Shown here piece by piece: positions 20,346 to 32,437 of a stretch of 64,000 nt of DNA. This DNA is from Adiantum capillus-veneris. Lineage: Eukaryota; Streptophyta; Polypodiopsida; Polypodiales; Pteridaceae. Under the pieces are notes generated by a model. It had not been told where the DNA came from, made no database searches, and was given only the letters and a program-made list of their open reading frames with translations. Position 1 is the first letter of the stretch; each line of letters opens with the position of its first letter. The stretch is taken from positions 83,053,881 through 83,117,880 of the forward strand of contig CM043957.1 in NCBI GenBank assembly GCA_014529385.2, given 5' to 3'. A program made the translations under genes and the position numbers.

Positions 20346-21945
20346 CTTTTGAGAAATGACTTTGTGAGCATAGCGGGTGAACATAATTGAAGATAGCAAC
20401 ATAATCATAGCACTTAGCTAACTTGGCATGAACAATACTTTTGCAAGAGAGAGAATTTAGAGAACATGACAACAGTTGAGGACTAGATTTATGTGGAGCC
20501 ACGGTCCCCCCTCCAATAGGCATTTGTATTATTGATTTCTCCCATTAAGAGAGACTTGTTACAATACAATCTTTGTGTTCCTTGTGACCTAGGTGATGCA
20601 ATGAAGATGGAAAGCTTCATTCATCACAAACATAACATAAACTTGAAGAAAGCTTTAACTATCCCAAGCCGCAGCCCCAAGACCTCAAACACCTTCGAAG
20701 TTGGAGAGAGCTAGCAGGGAATGAGGGTAGGGAAGAGGAAGAGGAAACATTTTGTAGGAGAAAGAATTAGTTCCTCACTTATCATAACTCTTGTTTCTAG
20801 CATACATAATAGCATAGTAATGAAGAAGAAGGAGATGGCAAGCTTAAGCATTGAAGCATGGCTCTTGGTTGGATTTTCACTCCATATCCAAGAGTGTTGG
20901 TGTAGGCTCTCAACCTCTACTTGCTTGGAGAAGGAGAGGGAGCTCTTGCACTTTGCATATCACACAATGAGAGTGTTTGTGAGTGTGTGTGGGTGAGTAT
21001 ACCCCCCTAAGCAACCCCCTAGCTTGCTTGGGTTGACCCCCCCTTGTAGCTCATGCTTGAAGGTCATTGGACCCCTCCAGGCCTAGCCAATCACAAGCAG
21101 GAGGCATTACAAGCAGCAAGGGTAGCCTTGAGACAAGTGTCCCCCTTTCCCCTTTGAGAGAGAGGGCTAGATAAATGCTAAATCATTTAATTAAATATCC
21201 TAAATTATTATTGGACCCCTTGGGTGGCCAACCAATAGGCTTCAGGCACACCATGAGGGCAACATGAAGAGGAACTTGACAAGTGTCCCTTTTGCTTTCT
21301 TTGTACCATGCATGCTTTGTGTGAGTGTGTGGGTGTTCTCTCTCATCCCCCCTCATGTAGGGCTCGCCCCCACCTTGTAGGGATTAAATCTTTGACTTTT
21401 TGACACCTCAAGCCCCTCATGCATGGGCCCAATTCCCACCACAAGCTTGGCTCATAAGCACTTTAAGCTTGGGATGGGTTCTCACCTTAAGTGCAACCCT
21501 TGCATCTCAAGCATGTCAAGCACCTCAAGCATCTCAATAATTAAGCACCTCAAGCATCTCAATCATCAAGCACCTCAATCATCAAGCACCTCAATCATCA
21601 AGCACCTCAAGCACCTTAGTCATCAAGCATGACAAGCAGGACAAGCACCTCGAGCTGGGTCGGGTTCCTGCGCCTCAAGCTCATCAGCCCTAGCTTTTAC
21701 ACACATTATTGGAGGTCTTCAATGAAGCTAACCCTAAGGTCTTATGCTCCATTTGTTAGCCTTGCTCTTTGATAGACCATCTCTCATTTGGGCCCCTTTA
21801 CCATGGGCCCCGTGTTGAGATAGATCTATAAGCACATGTCTATATCTTAACACTTGTTCCCATTTATTCTCCCACATTAAGTGATCAATTTAATATGAGA
21901 AAATCATTTGGGTTGGTTAGATATTAGATATTAGATTTTATGACA
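20346..21945 (-). repeat. 5' LTR of G1 copy b, inner end deleted
   Basis: Matches 14,380-15,949 closely. The last part of the LTR (through CATTACA), the PBS and the start of gag are missing; LTR passes directly into gag at about 20,340 through the shared bases AAAGTGCT. Confidence 0.9.
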
Positions 21946-21950
21946 CAACA

Positions 21951-22255
21951 AGAGCTCCCCCCATCCATACGATAGGCCACACACACGTTATAATTAGTTT
22001 ACCACCATGTAGATATTGGTGCTCCAATTTTTTATTCAAGGTTTAACACTTTAAGCTACCAAGGTAGGAAAAATCAGAGATATCCAATGATGGATTGTAC
22101 ATATGTGGTCCAATGAGAATCCTTGGAGCTATGCCATGTGGCCTAAAGATTATAGGAGTAATACTAACCACTTATACAATCTGATTATGATGAAGGGCGA
22201 CAAGTGTACGAGCTGCAAACTGCAAACTTCACTAAGAAATTCTCTTGGTGAGTCT

Positions 22256-22337
<82 letters not shown>

Positions 22338-22339
22338 AT
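21951..22339. other. Unassigned sequence with a (CT)n tract
   Basis: From the target duplication of copy b to the start of LINE B. CT dinucleotides run from 22,266 to 22,334. No gene seen; the 168-codon frame over the tract is a repeat shadow. Confidence 0.7.
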
Positions 22340-23110
22340 CACAACTTGCTCATAATGAGTTGTGTAGTTGTATCCAATCCTGTATTAGAAGCTAGAAAGT
22401 CTTCTATCATCCGGTTCCTAATCATAGACCATGGCATATTGAAACTAATGAATGTGGAAGTGTCGAACACCACTAAATTTCAAGCTGACCATATAAAGGA
22501 AAGCATCCATATTCTCAAAGACAATAAGCAGTTTGTCATTGCACTATCAACATGCTGCAAGACCCCAAAGGTAAGCTTAAACTTAGTCACTTTGATTTGC
22601 CATGCTTGAAGCCACCTGTCATATGAGTCAATCCACCAAGCATGCACAACAGGATAGTTCCAAAACAAATGTCGCAAAGTCTCAAGTCTACTACATAGTG
22701 GGCATAGCCCTTTGCCCATATTCTTTCTAGCATAAGCTCCCCTATAGGTAGTGCTCCTGTCAGCACTCTCCACAAGAACACCTTATGCTTGTAGGAACAA
22801 TGCATTTGCCATAAGGATTTAGTCCTGGTTAGCCACCATTCTATCGATCTGCTCAATTTCCACATCTTGCTGCATCTATGGGAGATCCTTAGTGGAAGAC
22901 AAAGCAAGACAATCTTGTTATTTCTCCATTTTGCCAGCTTTGTTCCCAACATGACTGTCAATATATTATCATAGATAGATCTACCTCCAATAAAACTAAA
23001 TTGTGCAGGGTGTATATGTTTTTGCAACTAAGGCCAATTCAAATTGCCACCGCTTTTTCTAGCATTTTGTACAAGATTTCCATCATAGTGATTGGCCTCC
23101 ACTGAGAGAG
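22340..23110 (-). pseudogene. LINE B, RT fragment and zf-RVT tail
   Basis: On the - strand from 23,110: QWRPITMMEILYKMLEKA, then KHIHPAQFSFIGGRSIYDNI, both RT blocks of plant L1 elements. A large internal deletion then joins to YKHKVFLWRVLTGALPIGEL and KGLCPLCSRLETLRHLFWNY (zf-RVT, C-X2-C..H). The tail W.AWNLVVFD type continues to about 22,340. The RT palm with its catalytic box is absent. Gypsy copy c starts right at 23,111, inside this LINE. Confidence 0.8.
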
Positions 23111-23604
23111 TGTCATAAAATCTAATATCTAACTAACCCAAAATATTTTCTCATATTGAACTGATCATTTAATGTGGAAAAATAAACGAGACAAGAGTTA
23201 GAATATAGATATGTGCTTTTAGATCTAGCTCAGCACGGGACCAAAGGGAGAGAAGGCAACATATTCAAAAGGGAGGTGGTCTATCAAAGAGTAATGACCA
23301 GATAATGGAGCTTAAAAGACCTTAGGGTTAGCTTCATTAAAGACCTCCAAAGGTTAGTGTTAAAAGTCCTTAGACCTAAGACCTTAGGGTATTTTAGACC
23401 TTAGAAAAGCTAAGCATGTGCTTGAGGTGCTTGTCCTTCTTGAGATGACTAAGGTGCTTGAGAACTGAGGTGCTTGTCATGATTTATGACTAAGGTGCTT
23501 GAGGTGCTTCATGACTAAGGTGCTTGAGGGGCTTGTGGTGTTCCAAAGTTAACATGATCCCTACAAAGGAGAGGACGAGCCCTAAAGCTAGGGACATGAG
23601 AGAG

Positions 23605-23661
<57 letters not shown>

Positions 23662-24678
23662 AAAGCAAGTCCAAGACTCCAGAGGTAATAAGGATACATG
23701 TCAAGCACCTACACATGCTACCCTCATCTAGTGCCAAAAGCCTATTGGTTGGCCTCTAAAGGGGTCCAATGAGAATTTACTTTATTTAATCAGTTTTTCA
23801 AGCATTATTCAAGCCCTCTCTCTCAAAGGGGTAAGAAGGACACTTGTCCTAATGCTAACCTTGTTGCTTGATATCAAAAAGCATGTGATTGGCTAAGCTT
23901 GAGGAGGTCAAATCATATTCAAGGAAGATCTAGAAGAGGGGGTCGACCCAAGCAAGGAGTGGGGTAGCTTGACCATATACTCTCTCTCTCACACTCTCAT
24001 TCTCATAGTGTGTTGTGCAAGAACTCCCTCTCCTTCTCCAAGCTTGAGAAGTTGAGAGCCTACACCAACAACTCTTGGCTATGGAATGCAAATCCAACCA
24101 AGAGCCATTCTCCAAAGTGAAAGCTTACCATCTTCTTCATCTCCATTACTATGCTACTATGATATGCTAAGCTACAAGAGTAACACAAGTGAGGAGTCTA
24201 CTTCTTTCTCTTATGATACTTCTTCTTCCTCTTCCCTTCCCTCACTCCCTGCTATCTCTCTCCACCTTTGAAGGTGTTTGAGGTCTTGGGATTGAGGCCA
24301 GGTATATGTTAATGCTTTTGCAAGTTAATTAAGGGCATAATTTTGGTGTGTGAAGTCTACCATCTTCATTGCATCAACGAGGTCTCAAGGAACGCAATCT
24401 TGTATTGTACCAAGTCTCTCTTTATGGGGGAACCTATAATACAAAATCCTTTTGGCGGCTCCACATAAATCCGGTCCTCAACTGTTGTCAATTTCTCTAA
24501 CCCTTTCTCTCTCTCTTTTACAAGTATTGTTCATGCCAAGCTAGTTAAGTGTAATGTTCATTTTTCTACCTTTGATCAATTACTCTTCTTATGCTTTTAA
24601 GAATTCTCTCAAAGGAAATTCTCACTATTATAATCTCAATTTCCGCTACAGTCAATGTTATAGCCATATTCCATTACA
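23111..24678 (+). repeat. 5' LTR of G1 copy c
   Basis: TGTCATAAAATC to CCATTACA, 1,568 bp, with an AC microsatellite at 23,606-23,659. The next bases GAGGTATCTC only weakly resemble the iMet PBS, so the PBS is decayed or different. The left flank is LINE B. Confidence 0.85.
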
Positions 24679-25094
24679 GAGGTATCTCTTTTCTTGCTTA
24701 AGAAGAGAGGTCCTTAAGTTGTCCATGAAAAGGTGGACCTGTTCATTGCAAGAGGGTAAGTGGGACAGGGATCTATTATCTTGGTTGAAAAGGACTTAGT
24801 TTGAGGTATGTTGTTGGGAACTATAGACTTGATAATGGAGTCTTTCAGGGCTTGCCTTTGACTTAAACCATTATTGAGCTACTAGCAAGCTCAACAGGAA
24901 CCATAATCAGCCGAGCAACGTTAGACCCTCTCCACTACTCTTTGCAATCAGCAGTCTCTAAACGATGGGTGTGGCTGCTTGAGAGCTAATTTCCAAAGGT
25001 AAAGAAGAGTAGCAACTAAGGTTTTTGAGGGTACCAAAGCACAAAGCAACATATACATAAGTTTAGTTAGCATGGATGAAAATAATAAAGCAGA
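24679..25094 (+). other. Leader of G1 copy c
   Basis: Untranslated region between LTR and the first gag-like frame. No supportable gene; stops are frequent in all frames. Confidence 0.6.
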
Positions 25095-26628
25095 ATGAAT
25101 ATTGACAACTTTGATTTTGCACATGAAGGTGCTACTAATGATGCCCTAATATTTATGAACTATCTTGTTACTAGGTTGCAACAAGATATGGGCAATCCTA
25201 CCTTGCAAGCCGAGTTTAACAATTTTGTGCTTATGGGATTTGCCTACCTCTCCCATAAGAGAGAGAGCTTAGGAAGCCTCTTGTTGATACTTCCAAAAGA
25301 AGACTCTCCCCGATAACAGAAGAGGAAGAATCGAATAAACAAGAAAGAAGTGAATCTCTGAATTCCTTTGAAGATGTGGCTCCATGAAGATGGTGGTCTG
25401 GACGAGCGATCCCCAACTCCTCTCAAGAGGAAAAGATCATCATGTAGTCCTTCTCCTTGTCACTCTGAAAGGGAAGAGAGAAGACAAAGAAAGAAAAACG
25501 CAAGAAAGAGATGATGATCTCTTCTCCTTCTTCATCACCTTCCTCCTCTTTTGATGAAAGCAGCGGCTATTCTCATAGAGAATACAATAGGAGAGGACAT
25601 CGCAAATCATATGCTACTTGGAAAAGGCCCTATAAACTTAAGAAGTTCAAAGAGGGACGAAAGAGTATCTCTTTTCTCACCTATGATGGAATCTTTGGTG
25701 CTACCGACAAAGTTTTGGCCTTCATCCAACAATTTGATGTGGCCTTTGGAGACGACGTCACAGAGTCCTCCAAGCTACATCATGTAGTTATGCACTTCCT
25801 TTGTGGCAACGATGAAGCTCCAAAGACCTGGAAAACTCTACGAGTTTCCATCATGAAACAATTCCTAGCAAGCGACGCCAAAGATAAAGTGCTCACCGAA
25901 TGGCAGAATTTAAAGCTACTCTCCAACGAGTCTATCCACAAATATGTGGACAAGTTTTGGGATTTACATCTCAAAGCTACAGTCTTTCAAAAGATAGACT
26001 TTGCCGAGCAAAATAAATTTTTTTGCACGGGACTACCTTAAGAAATGGCCGAGTATGTCAACTCACAATGGCCTAGTACTATCATCAAATTCATCCACCA
26101 CACTATGGTTGCTTCTCACATTAATTTACAACAATGGGCTAAAAGGAATGCCAAGCCCATGGAAAACAAAGACTAAAATGATTCAAGGGGGAAGAACAAT
26201 GCTCAAAAATCTTCCCAAGGTAGCTCCAACAATAAAAACAACAAGACCAAGGAGAAGGGAGTTTAGAAAGGTAAAAATAAACTCTCGCTTGAAGAGCTAG
26301 AGGCTTTTTGAAAGGATCATAGATGTTTCAAGTTTGGGGAGCAAGGGCATGGTTACCGCTCTTGCCCCAAAAGAAATGCTTGCAATGAGATTCCTAGAGC
26401 TTCCACGGTCAAAGCTCCAAAAGAGGATGCTCATTGCAAAGGGTCATCCCTTTCCTATGCTTGGGGAACGGTGGGGGAGCATGATGCCTTCATCCTTTTT
26501 GACATTGGCTCTACTCACAAATTCATATCAACGGAGTCGGCCACTAAGCTGGGCATTCAAGCTTTTGAGATGGGAGATACTGTAACTGTTGATGGAGCTT
26601 TCATGGACCACAAGCCTCCGTTACTCCC
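25095..26628 (+). pseudogene. G1 copy c Gag and protease, multiply broken
   Basis: Starts MNIDNFDFAHEGATNDALIF; the core frame 25,511-26,041 has a low-complexity Ser-rich start, then VLAFIQQFDVAFGDDVTESS and ESIHKYVDKFWDLHLKATVF, the retrotransposon Gag core. Compared with copy d it lacks about 14 residues (the KSTRKWWSSL block). The zinc knuckle (FKFGEQGHGYRSCPK, first Cys lost) and protease (ILFDIGSTHKFIS, DIG for DSG) follow with stops at 26,040, 26,175 and others. Confidence 0.8.
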
Positions 26629-28362
26629 TTGATTGGGAAGTTGAGGCTTCATGTACAAAGCTATGTTGACAAAGAAGACTTTTTCATCTCCCCTCTCCAA
26701 CATGAGGATGTTATCCTAGGTACACCATGGTACCTCATGGCTGCCAACATGAAGTTCCCTGAAAGGCGAATTTATTTCACCTACAGGGAAAAGAATATAT
26801 ATATAGATGCCAATGGGTCGGGCCATACTATACCTCTTGTAAACTCACTTGCTTTTGATAAGTCAATGAAAAGCTCGTTTTCCTTGTACATGATTTTTGT
26901 CAAAGAGTCTCTAAAAAATGATAATCAAAACAAAGTGGTAGGAATCAAGAAGAAGTAGACTTGTCTAATTTTCTAAATAGATTCCAATATGTGTCTATTG
27001 ATGACATCTCTATGGAGTTACCTCCAAAACGAGGGGATAATGACCATAAGATAGAGCTTCTACTTCGGAGCTTACCGCCTAATAAATCTTCTTATAGAGT
27101 TTCTCAAGCTCAACAAGAGGAGATTATGAGGAAAGTGCATGAGCTAGTAGACAAGGGCATGGTGAGGCCTAGCTCCTCTCCCTTTTTTTCACCAGTCCTA
27201 CTAGTGCAAAAGAAAGACGACACATATCGTATGTGTGTCGACTATAGAAAACTAACCCGGATCACTATTAAAAACAGATTTCCCGTACTGCGGGTAGAAG
27301 ATTTGTTTGATAAGCTACAAGGGTCTACATACTTCAGTAGGATTGACCTAAAAAGTGGATATCATCAAATAAGAATAGTGAATGAAGATATTGTAAAGAC
27401 TGCTTTTCGCACAACATTTGGTCTTTATGAATATCTTGTTATGCTTTTTGGCTTGACAAATACTCCAGCCACATTCGCCGCTTAATGGAAAAAAAATTAC
27501 GCCCTATCACAAGTTTATGGGAGTGTTCTTTGATGATATCATCATGTACTCTAATTCTCTCGAGGAGCATAAGCAACATCTCCAGGTAATCTTTTAAGCT
27601 TTGAGGGAGAATAGACTTTTCATTAACCAAAAGAAGAGTGATTTTTTCCTTCAAGAGATTTAGTACTTAGGTCACATTATCTCTGTATGGATCCATCAAG
27701 TAGAAGTAATAAAAGAATGGCCTAATCCAAGGAATCTGCATGAGCTACGAAGCCTTACGCATACTATAGACGCTTTATAGAAAACTTCTCTCAAATAGCA
27801 TGACCATTACATGACTTAACAAAAAAGACGTTAAGTATGCATGGAATACTAAAGAGAAAAATTCTTTTGACAAGCTTAAAGAAAAGCTTACCTCCCAACC
27901 AGTGCTTACACTACCGGACCTCTCAAATCCATTTGAGATCCAATGTGATGCTTGTGGAGATTGCCTTTGGAGCATTCTTGCTCCAAGAAGGGCATGCCAT
28001 AGCATATGAAAGTCGAACACTCAATACCGATGAACGAGTGTTGGGCATATATGAAAAAGAGCTACTAGCTGTTCTACGTACCCTAGACACATGGAAGCAC
28101 TATCTATTGGGGACTCCATTCATCTTACGAACGGACCACCAAAGTCTCAATTACTTCATGACATGAACCAAGTTCTTTGACAAACAAATGAGATGGGCAA
28201 ATTTCCTTTGTCAATTCAATTTCCATATTGCTCATATTTCTAGTATCAAGTGGTCGATGCTGTATCATGACGATCAAGGGAAAATGCGGTGTTTATAACA
28301 ACTCAAAATGATCTATCTTCCATATAGATCAGTATGCTACTGACCCTGATTTTAAGGACATA
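26629..28362 (+). pseudogene. G1 copy c RT and RNase H, multiply broken
   Basis: 26,629-26,958 and 26,961-27,485 give the linker and RT entry ([51 protein letters not shown]). The catalytic box near 27,530 reads FFDDIIMYSN, intact here unlike copies b and d, but it lies between frameshifts. RNase H segments are FEIQCDA.. near 27,930 and YEKELLAVLRTLDTWKHYLL near 28,050-28,110. Stops and small deletions throughout. Confidence 0.85.
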
Positions 28363-29330
28363 ATGTTAGCCCTTTCCTTAGGGAAGAAAGAAGAGCCATT
28401 CACCTTGCAGGATGGTTATCTTCTCCATGGAAATAGGCTATGTGTTATTGACTCCCTTTGTGAGAAAGTGATGTATGAATCCCATGCTCCTCCCTATGCG
28501 AGGCATAGAGGGATTCAACCTACTCTTCGAGGAGTAAAGACGTATTTTTATCGGCCCACCATGAAAGTGAACATACAAGAGTATGTTTCAAAATGTGTGG
28601 TATGCCAAAAGACAAAGTATGATAGAGGGAAGCAACCTTGACTACTCCAGCCATTGCCAATTCCTAATTCGCTATGGGAGAGTATATCTATGGAATTTAC
28701 TGGGATTTTGTTTTTGGATTACCCAAGTGTATCCATGGGAATAGAAGAATATGGACAATAGTCGACGGGTTTAGTAAGCAAGCATACTTTATTGCGGTCA
28801 AAAAGACTATTAAGGAACACCAAATGGCAGCCCTCTTCATATCCCATATTTTTAGCCGAGACCTACAAGAATATTTCCAAAAGATTAAGGAGGATATATC
28901 CATCTCCCAACAAAGGCAAAAAGTTGTTGATAACAAGCACAGAAGGGCCTTAACATTCAAAGAAAACGATTGGGTCTTACTTAAGTTTCCCAAGGCTCGA
29001 TTGAGGCAAACTACGAGCAAAAATCCTACTGGCCACCAAAAGTATTATGCTAAATTAGCAAAAAGCCTTACTATGGTCCTTTTTAAATTTTCAAACCAAT
29101 CAATGAGATGGCCTATCAACTCAAGTTTTGCAACCATTGGCTCATACCCAATGCTTTTCATGTGAGCCTACTAAAGCCTTACAAAGGGAGCCACCAAAAG
29201 AACCAATCATTGAAGACCCCCCAGAGAAAGAAGATCAAGAAGAGGTGCTTCAACCCAAAGCTATCTTAAGGATAATATGAACCTTGTCAATGCTTACAAT
29301 GCTAGACTAGGTAAGCAATGGTAAATGTTT
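28363..29330 (+). pseudogene. G1 copy c integrase with core deletion, and C-terminal tail
   Basis: The zinc domain is present (ESHAPPYARHRGIQ..CVVCQKTKYD). The catalytic core begins (FVFGLPKCIHGN) but jumps at about 28,850 from AALFISHIF to SRDLQEYFQKIKEDISI. In copy b about 125 residues lie between these points, including the second Asp and the Glu of DDE, so the integrase is dead. The tail (FKENDWVLLKFPKARLRQTT) and a fragment of the chromodomain region follow. Confidence 0.85.
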
Positions 29331-29666
29331 CTTTTAAAAGATCAATGTTTTTGTCTTATAAAACTAGATCTCTCTTTTTATTGTACACAAATTTGAGTAG
29401 TATGCATGCTTAGAATCATGTTTGTGATGACGAAGTCTCCCAAACACCAAGTAGAATTTGTTATTCTACTTTGGAAAGTATGATATGGACTAAAGAGCTG
29501 ACATGCTTGCGGCGGCAGCTAAGTCTCCCAAGCACGAAATGGATTAATCATCCATTCTATATGTCGTAGGGTAAAAAGGGATCCTCTACCCGCTAAGAAA
29601 AATGACTAAGGCTTTATCTTCTCTACCTCATAGTCGAGGACGACTATGATTTGAAGAGAGAGGTAA
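29331..29666 (+). other. 3' UTR and polypurine tract of G1 copy c
   Basis: Conserved G1 3' UTR ending TTGAAGAGAGAGGTAA directly before the LTR. No gene. Confidence 0.75.
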
Positions 29667-30557
29667 TGTTATAAAATCTAATATCTAACTAACCCAAATG
29701 ATTTTCTCATAATGAATCATTTAATTTGAGAAAATAAAAGGGAACAAGAGTTAGAATATAAACATGTGCTTTTAGATCTAGCTCAGCACGGGACCAAAGG
29801 GAGACAAGGAAACGGGTCCAAAAGGGAGATGGTCTATCAAAGAGCAATGACGAGATAATGGAGCTTAAAAGACCTTAGGGTTAGCTTCATTCAAGACCTC
29901 CAAAGATTAGTGTTAGAAGTCCTTAAACCTAAGACCTTAGGGTATTTTAGACCTTAGACAAGCAAACCCTGTGCTTGAGCTGACTAAGGTGCTTGAGGTA
30001 CTTGTCATGCTTGAGCTAACTAAGGTGCTTGAGGTGCTTGTCATGCTTGACCTGACTAAGGTGTTTGAGGTGCTTGTTGTGCTTGAGAACTAAGGTGGTT
30101 GAGGTGCTTGTCATGCTTTATGAATAAGGTGCTTGAGGTGCTTCATGACTAAGGTGCTTGAGGGGCTTGTAACATTCCAAAGTAAACACGATCCCTACAA
30201 AGGAGGGGACGAGCCCTAAAGCTAGGGGCATGAGAGAGAATAGACACACACACACACACACACACACACTCAAGGCAAGCCCAAGACTCAAGAGGTAATA
30301 AGGACACATGGCACCTACACATGCTGCCCTCATGTAGTGCCTAAAGCCTATTGGTTCACCTCTAGAAAGGTCCAATGAGAACTTACTTTGTTTAATTGAA
30401 TTTTCAAGCATTATTCAAGCCCTCTCTCTCAAAGGGTTAAGAAGGACACTTTTCTTAATGCTACCTTTGTTGCTTGATATGCAAAAAGCATGTGATTGGC
30501 TAACCTTGAGGAGGTCCAATCATATTCAAGGAAGAGCTAGAAGAGGGGTTCGACCCA

Positions 30558-31030
30558 CCTCATCTCTAATTGACACCCTCAATTTTCAGAGGGGATCTAC
30601 GGTTGAAAATTGGCATCACTTGTTGGCGAAGATAACAACTGTTGATCCCAGATGTGAACTTGATGTAATATAGATGTAAAATTGGACAATGTGAACTAGT
30701 TGTGAACTTGCATGTAAACTAGATGTGAACTTTGCAAAGTCTGTGAACTATAGTATTGTGGTGTAAAATCAATGTGAACCCGAGGTAAAGTCGATGTGAA
30801 CTAAGATCGCGGCATGCCAGATCTACACAATATGATGCTACTGTTCTACATGCTTATCAAAACGTGTGGAATAGCGTATTGGTAACGTATTGGTCTTGGG
30901 ACGGGGAGGTATTGAGGTCAAATCCTATCCAATTTATTTTTTCCTCTCAATGAATCAACGACCCACGATCAACAATGACCTGGGATCGTAGATCCCCTCT
31001 AAAAATTGAGGGTGTCAAATAGAGACGCGC
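30558..31030. mobile_element. 473-bp TIR element (MITE-like) inside LTR c
   Basis: Terminal inverted repeats of about 40 bp: TCTCTAATTGACACCCTC.. at 30,563, and its reverse complement with about three mismatches ending at 31,024 (GAGGGTGTCAAATAGAGA). Flanked by TTCGACCCA (30,549) and GTCGACACA (31,031), an imperfect 8-9-bp target duplication at a place where the other LTRs read GGTCGACCCAAGCAAGG. Long TIR with a 9-bp duplication suggests Mutator-like, 8 bp would suggest hAT. No coding capacity. A tRNA-like segment lies inside. Confidence 0.8.
30872..30930 (+). other. tRNA-like segment with A-box and B-box
   Basis: TAGCGTATTGG (A-box-like) at 30,872, then GTCTTGGGACGGGG in the anticodon region (TGG, Pro-like) and AGGTCAAATCC (B-box-like) at 30,915. 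Order and spacing fit a tRNA internal promoter or a SINE head. The flanking sequence does not give a convincing acceptor stem, so it is not called a functional tRNA. Confidence 0.4.
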
Positions 31031-31131
31031 GTCGACACAAGCAAGGAGGGGGGTAGCTTGACCATATACTCTTCCTGTCTCACACTCACACACACTCTCA
31101 TTCACATAGTGTGTTGTGCAAGAACTCTATC

Positions 31132-31895
31132 TGTTAGGAAATAAGACGTAGCTAAATAGATAATTGAGTAGATTACTTAATGGAGAGAGACAAATTTATA
31201 TACACGAGATTATAGAGTAGAGAGAGAGAAAGAGAGTACACACGATATACGTGGTTCACCCAATGTGGGCTACGTCCACGGAAAAGCAGCCACTCAATGG
31301 CTTTAGTACTTCAAAACAAGAAGTAGTTTACAAAGGGATTATACCCTTAATGGAGCTCCCGCCTTACTTCACTCTCACCACCTCACACTCACCTTGTTGC
31401 ATCAACTTCACACTATGAAATGTGTGTAGAAATGGCCTCCTTTTATAGCCCAAAAGGGCTGCCCTCTCTTATGAGAGACAGCCATGTGTAGCCGCCCTTG
31501 TGCGAATAAGTCCAAATCGGACCCTCCAATCCGCCCATGTGTGGCCGCCCTTGAGAAGACAAGTCCGCTTTTGAATTCGGCCACCGGCCACCGGCCATTG
31601 ACTTCCGACCACCGGCTATTGGCCATTGACTACCGGCCACCAGCCAACCGACCGGTTGTTTTCCGACCACTTTCCGGCTGCCGTCCGGCCATAATATTCC
31701 GGCGAAGAAAAAAGTCTCAGGGGCCTCCGTCCCCGAGGCCTTTAAAGTTGCCCTTGATTCTTGTCCGTGAAAATTTTGGTTTCCGGTGAGTGATTTTCCT
31801 TCACGCACGATGGCTTCTCCTCATAATGGGGGCCTTACAAATGTGCGCTTTTACCACAGAAAATTACAAGGGTAAATCAGGCTCCATACTTAACA
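31132..31895 (-). repeat. Solo LTR, copia type (family S), copy 2
   Basis: Starts TGTTAGGAAATAAGACG, ends CATACTTAACA, with target duplication CTATC at 31,127-31,131 and 31,896-31,900. It is the reverse complement of 12,545-13,375 with a shorter GC-rich tandem repeat. Inserted in the 3' LTR of copy c, so younger than c. Both copies in the window are solo LTRs. Confidence 0.9.
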
Positions 31896-32437
31896 CTATC
31901 TCCCTCTCCAAGCTTGAGAAGTTGAGAGCCTACACCAACAAATCTTGGCTATGGAATGCAAATCCCCTGCAAATCCAACCAAGAGCCATGCTCCAAAGTG
32001 CAAGCTTACCATCTTCTTCATCTCCATTATTATGCTACTATGCTATGCTAAGCTACAAGATTAATACATGTGAGGAGTCTATTTATTTCTCGTATGATAC
32101 TTCTTCTTCCTCTTCCCTTCCCTCACTCCCTGCTAGCTCTCTCCACCTTTGAAGGTGTTTGAGGTCTTGGGATTGAGGTCGGGGATATGTTAATGCTTTT
32201 GCAAGTTAATTAAGGGCATAATTTTGGTGTATGAAATCTACCATCTTCATTGCACCAACGAGGTCTCAAGGAACACAATCTTGTATTGTACTCTCTCTTT
32301 ATGGGGGAATCTATAATACAAAAGCCTTTTGGAGGGGGGACCGGCTCCACATAAATCCGATCCTCAACTATTTTCAATTTCTCTAACCCTTTCTCTCTCT
32401 CTCTTTTACAAGTATTGTTCAACATATTTACATTTTC

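Larger units (their letters stand above)
14331..21945 (-). mobile_element. Ty3/gypsy family G1 copy b, chromodomain type, complete ends
   Basis: Full element on the - strand: LTRs at 20,346-21,945 (5') and 14,331-15,949 (3'), target duplication CAACA at 14,326-14,330 and 21,946-21,950. Gene order on the - strand is gag, protease, RT, RNase H, integrase, chromodomain-like tail. The PBS and gag N-terminus are deleted by a junction between LTR and gag. The reading frame is broken at several sites and the RT catalytic motif is mutated, so it is dead. Confidence 0.9.
23111..32420 (+). mobile_element. Ty3/gypsy family G1 copy c, with two insertions in its 3' LTR
   Basis: 5' LTR 23,111-24,678, internal region 24,679-29,666, 3' LTR from 29,667, interrupted by a TIR element (30,558-31,030) and a solo LTR (31,132-31,895) and cut short at about 32,420, some 115-140 bp before its expected end, where copy d begins. 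Coding regions carry many stops. I saw no clean target duplication, since the right end is missing. Confidence 0.85.
29667..32420 (+). repeat. 3' LTR of G1 copy c, split in three and truncated
   Basis: Segments 29,667-30,557, 31,040-31,131 and 31,901-32,420 together match 23,111 to about 24,530. Starts TGTTATAAAATC. Ends abruptly at GTATTGTTCA where copy d's 3' region begins on the opposite strand. AC tract at 30,244-30,269. Confidence 0.85.

Noticed and set aside
30872-30930. Functional tRNA-Pro gene
   Set aside because: A- and B-box-like text is present but I could not pair a seven-base acceptor stem or a clean anticodon stem.
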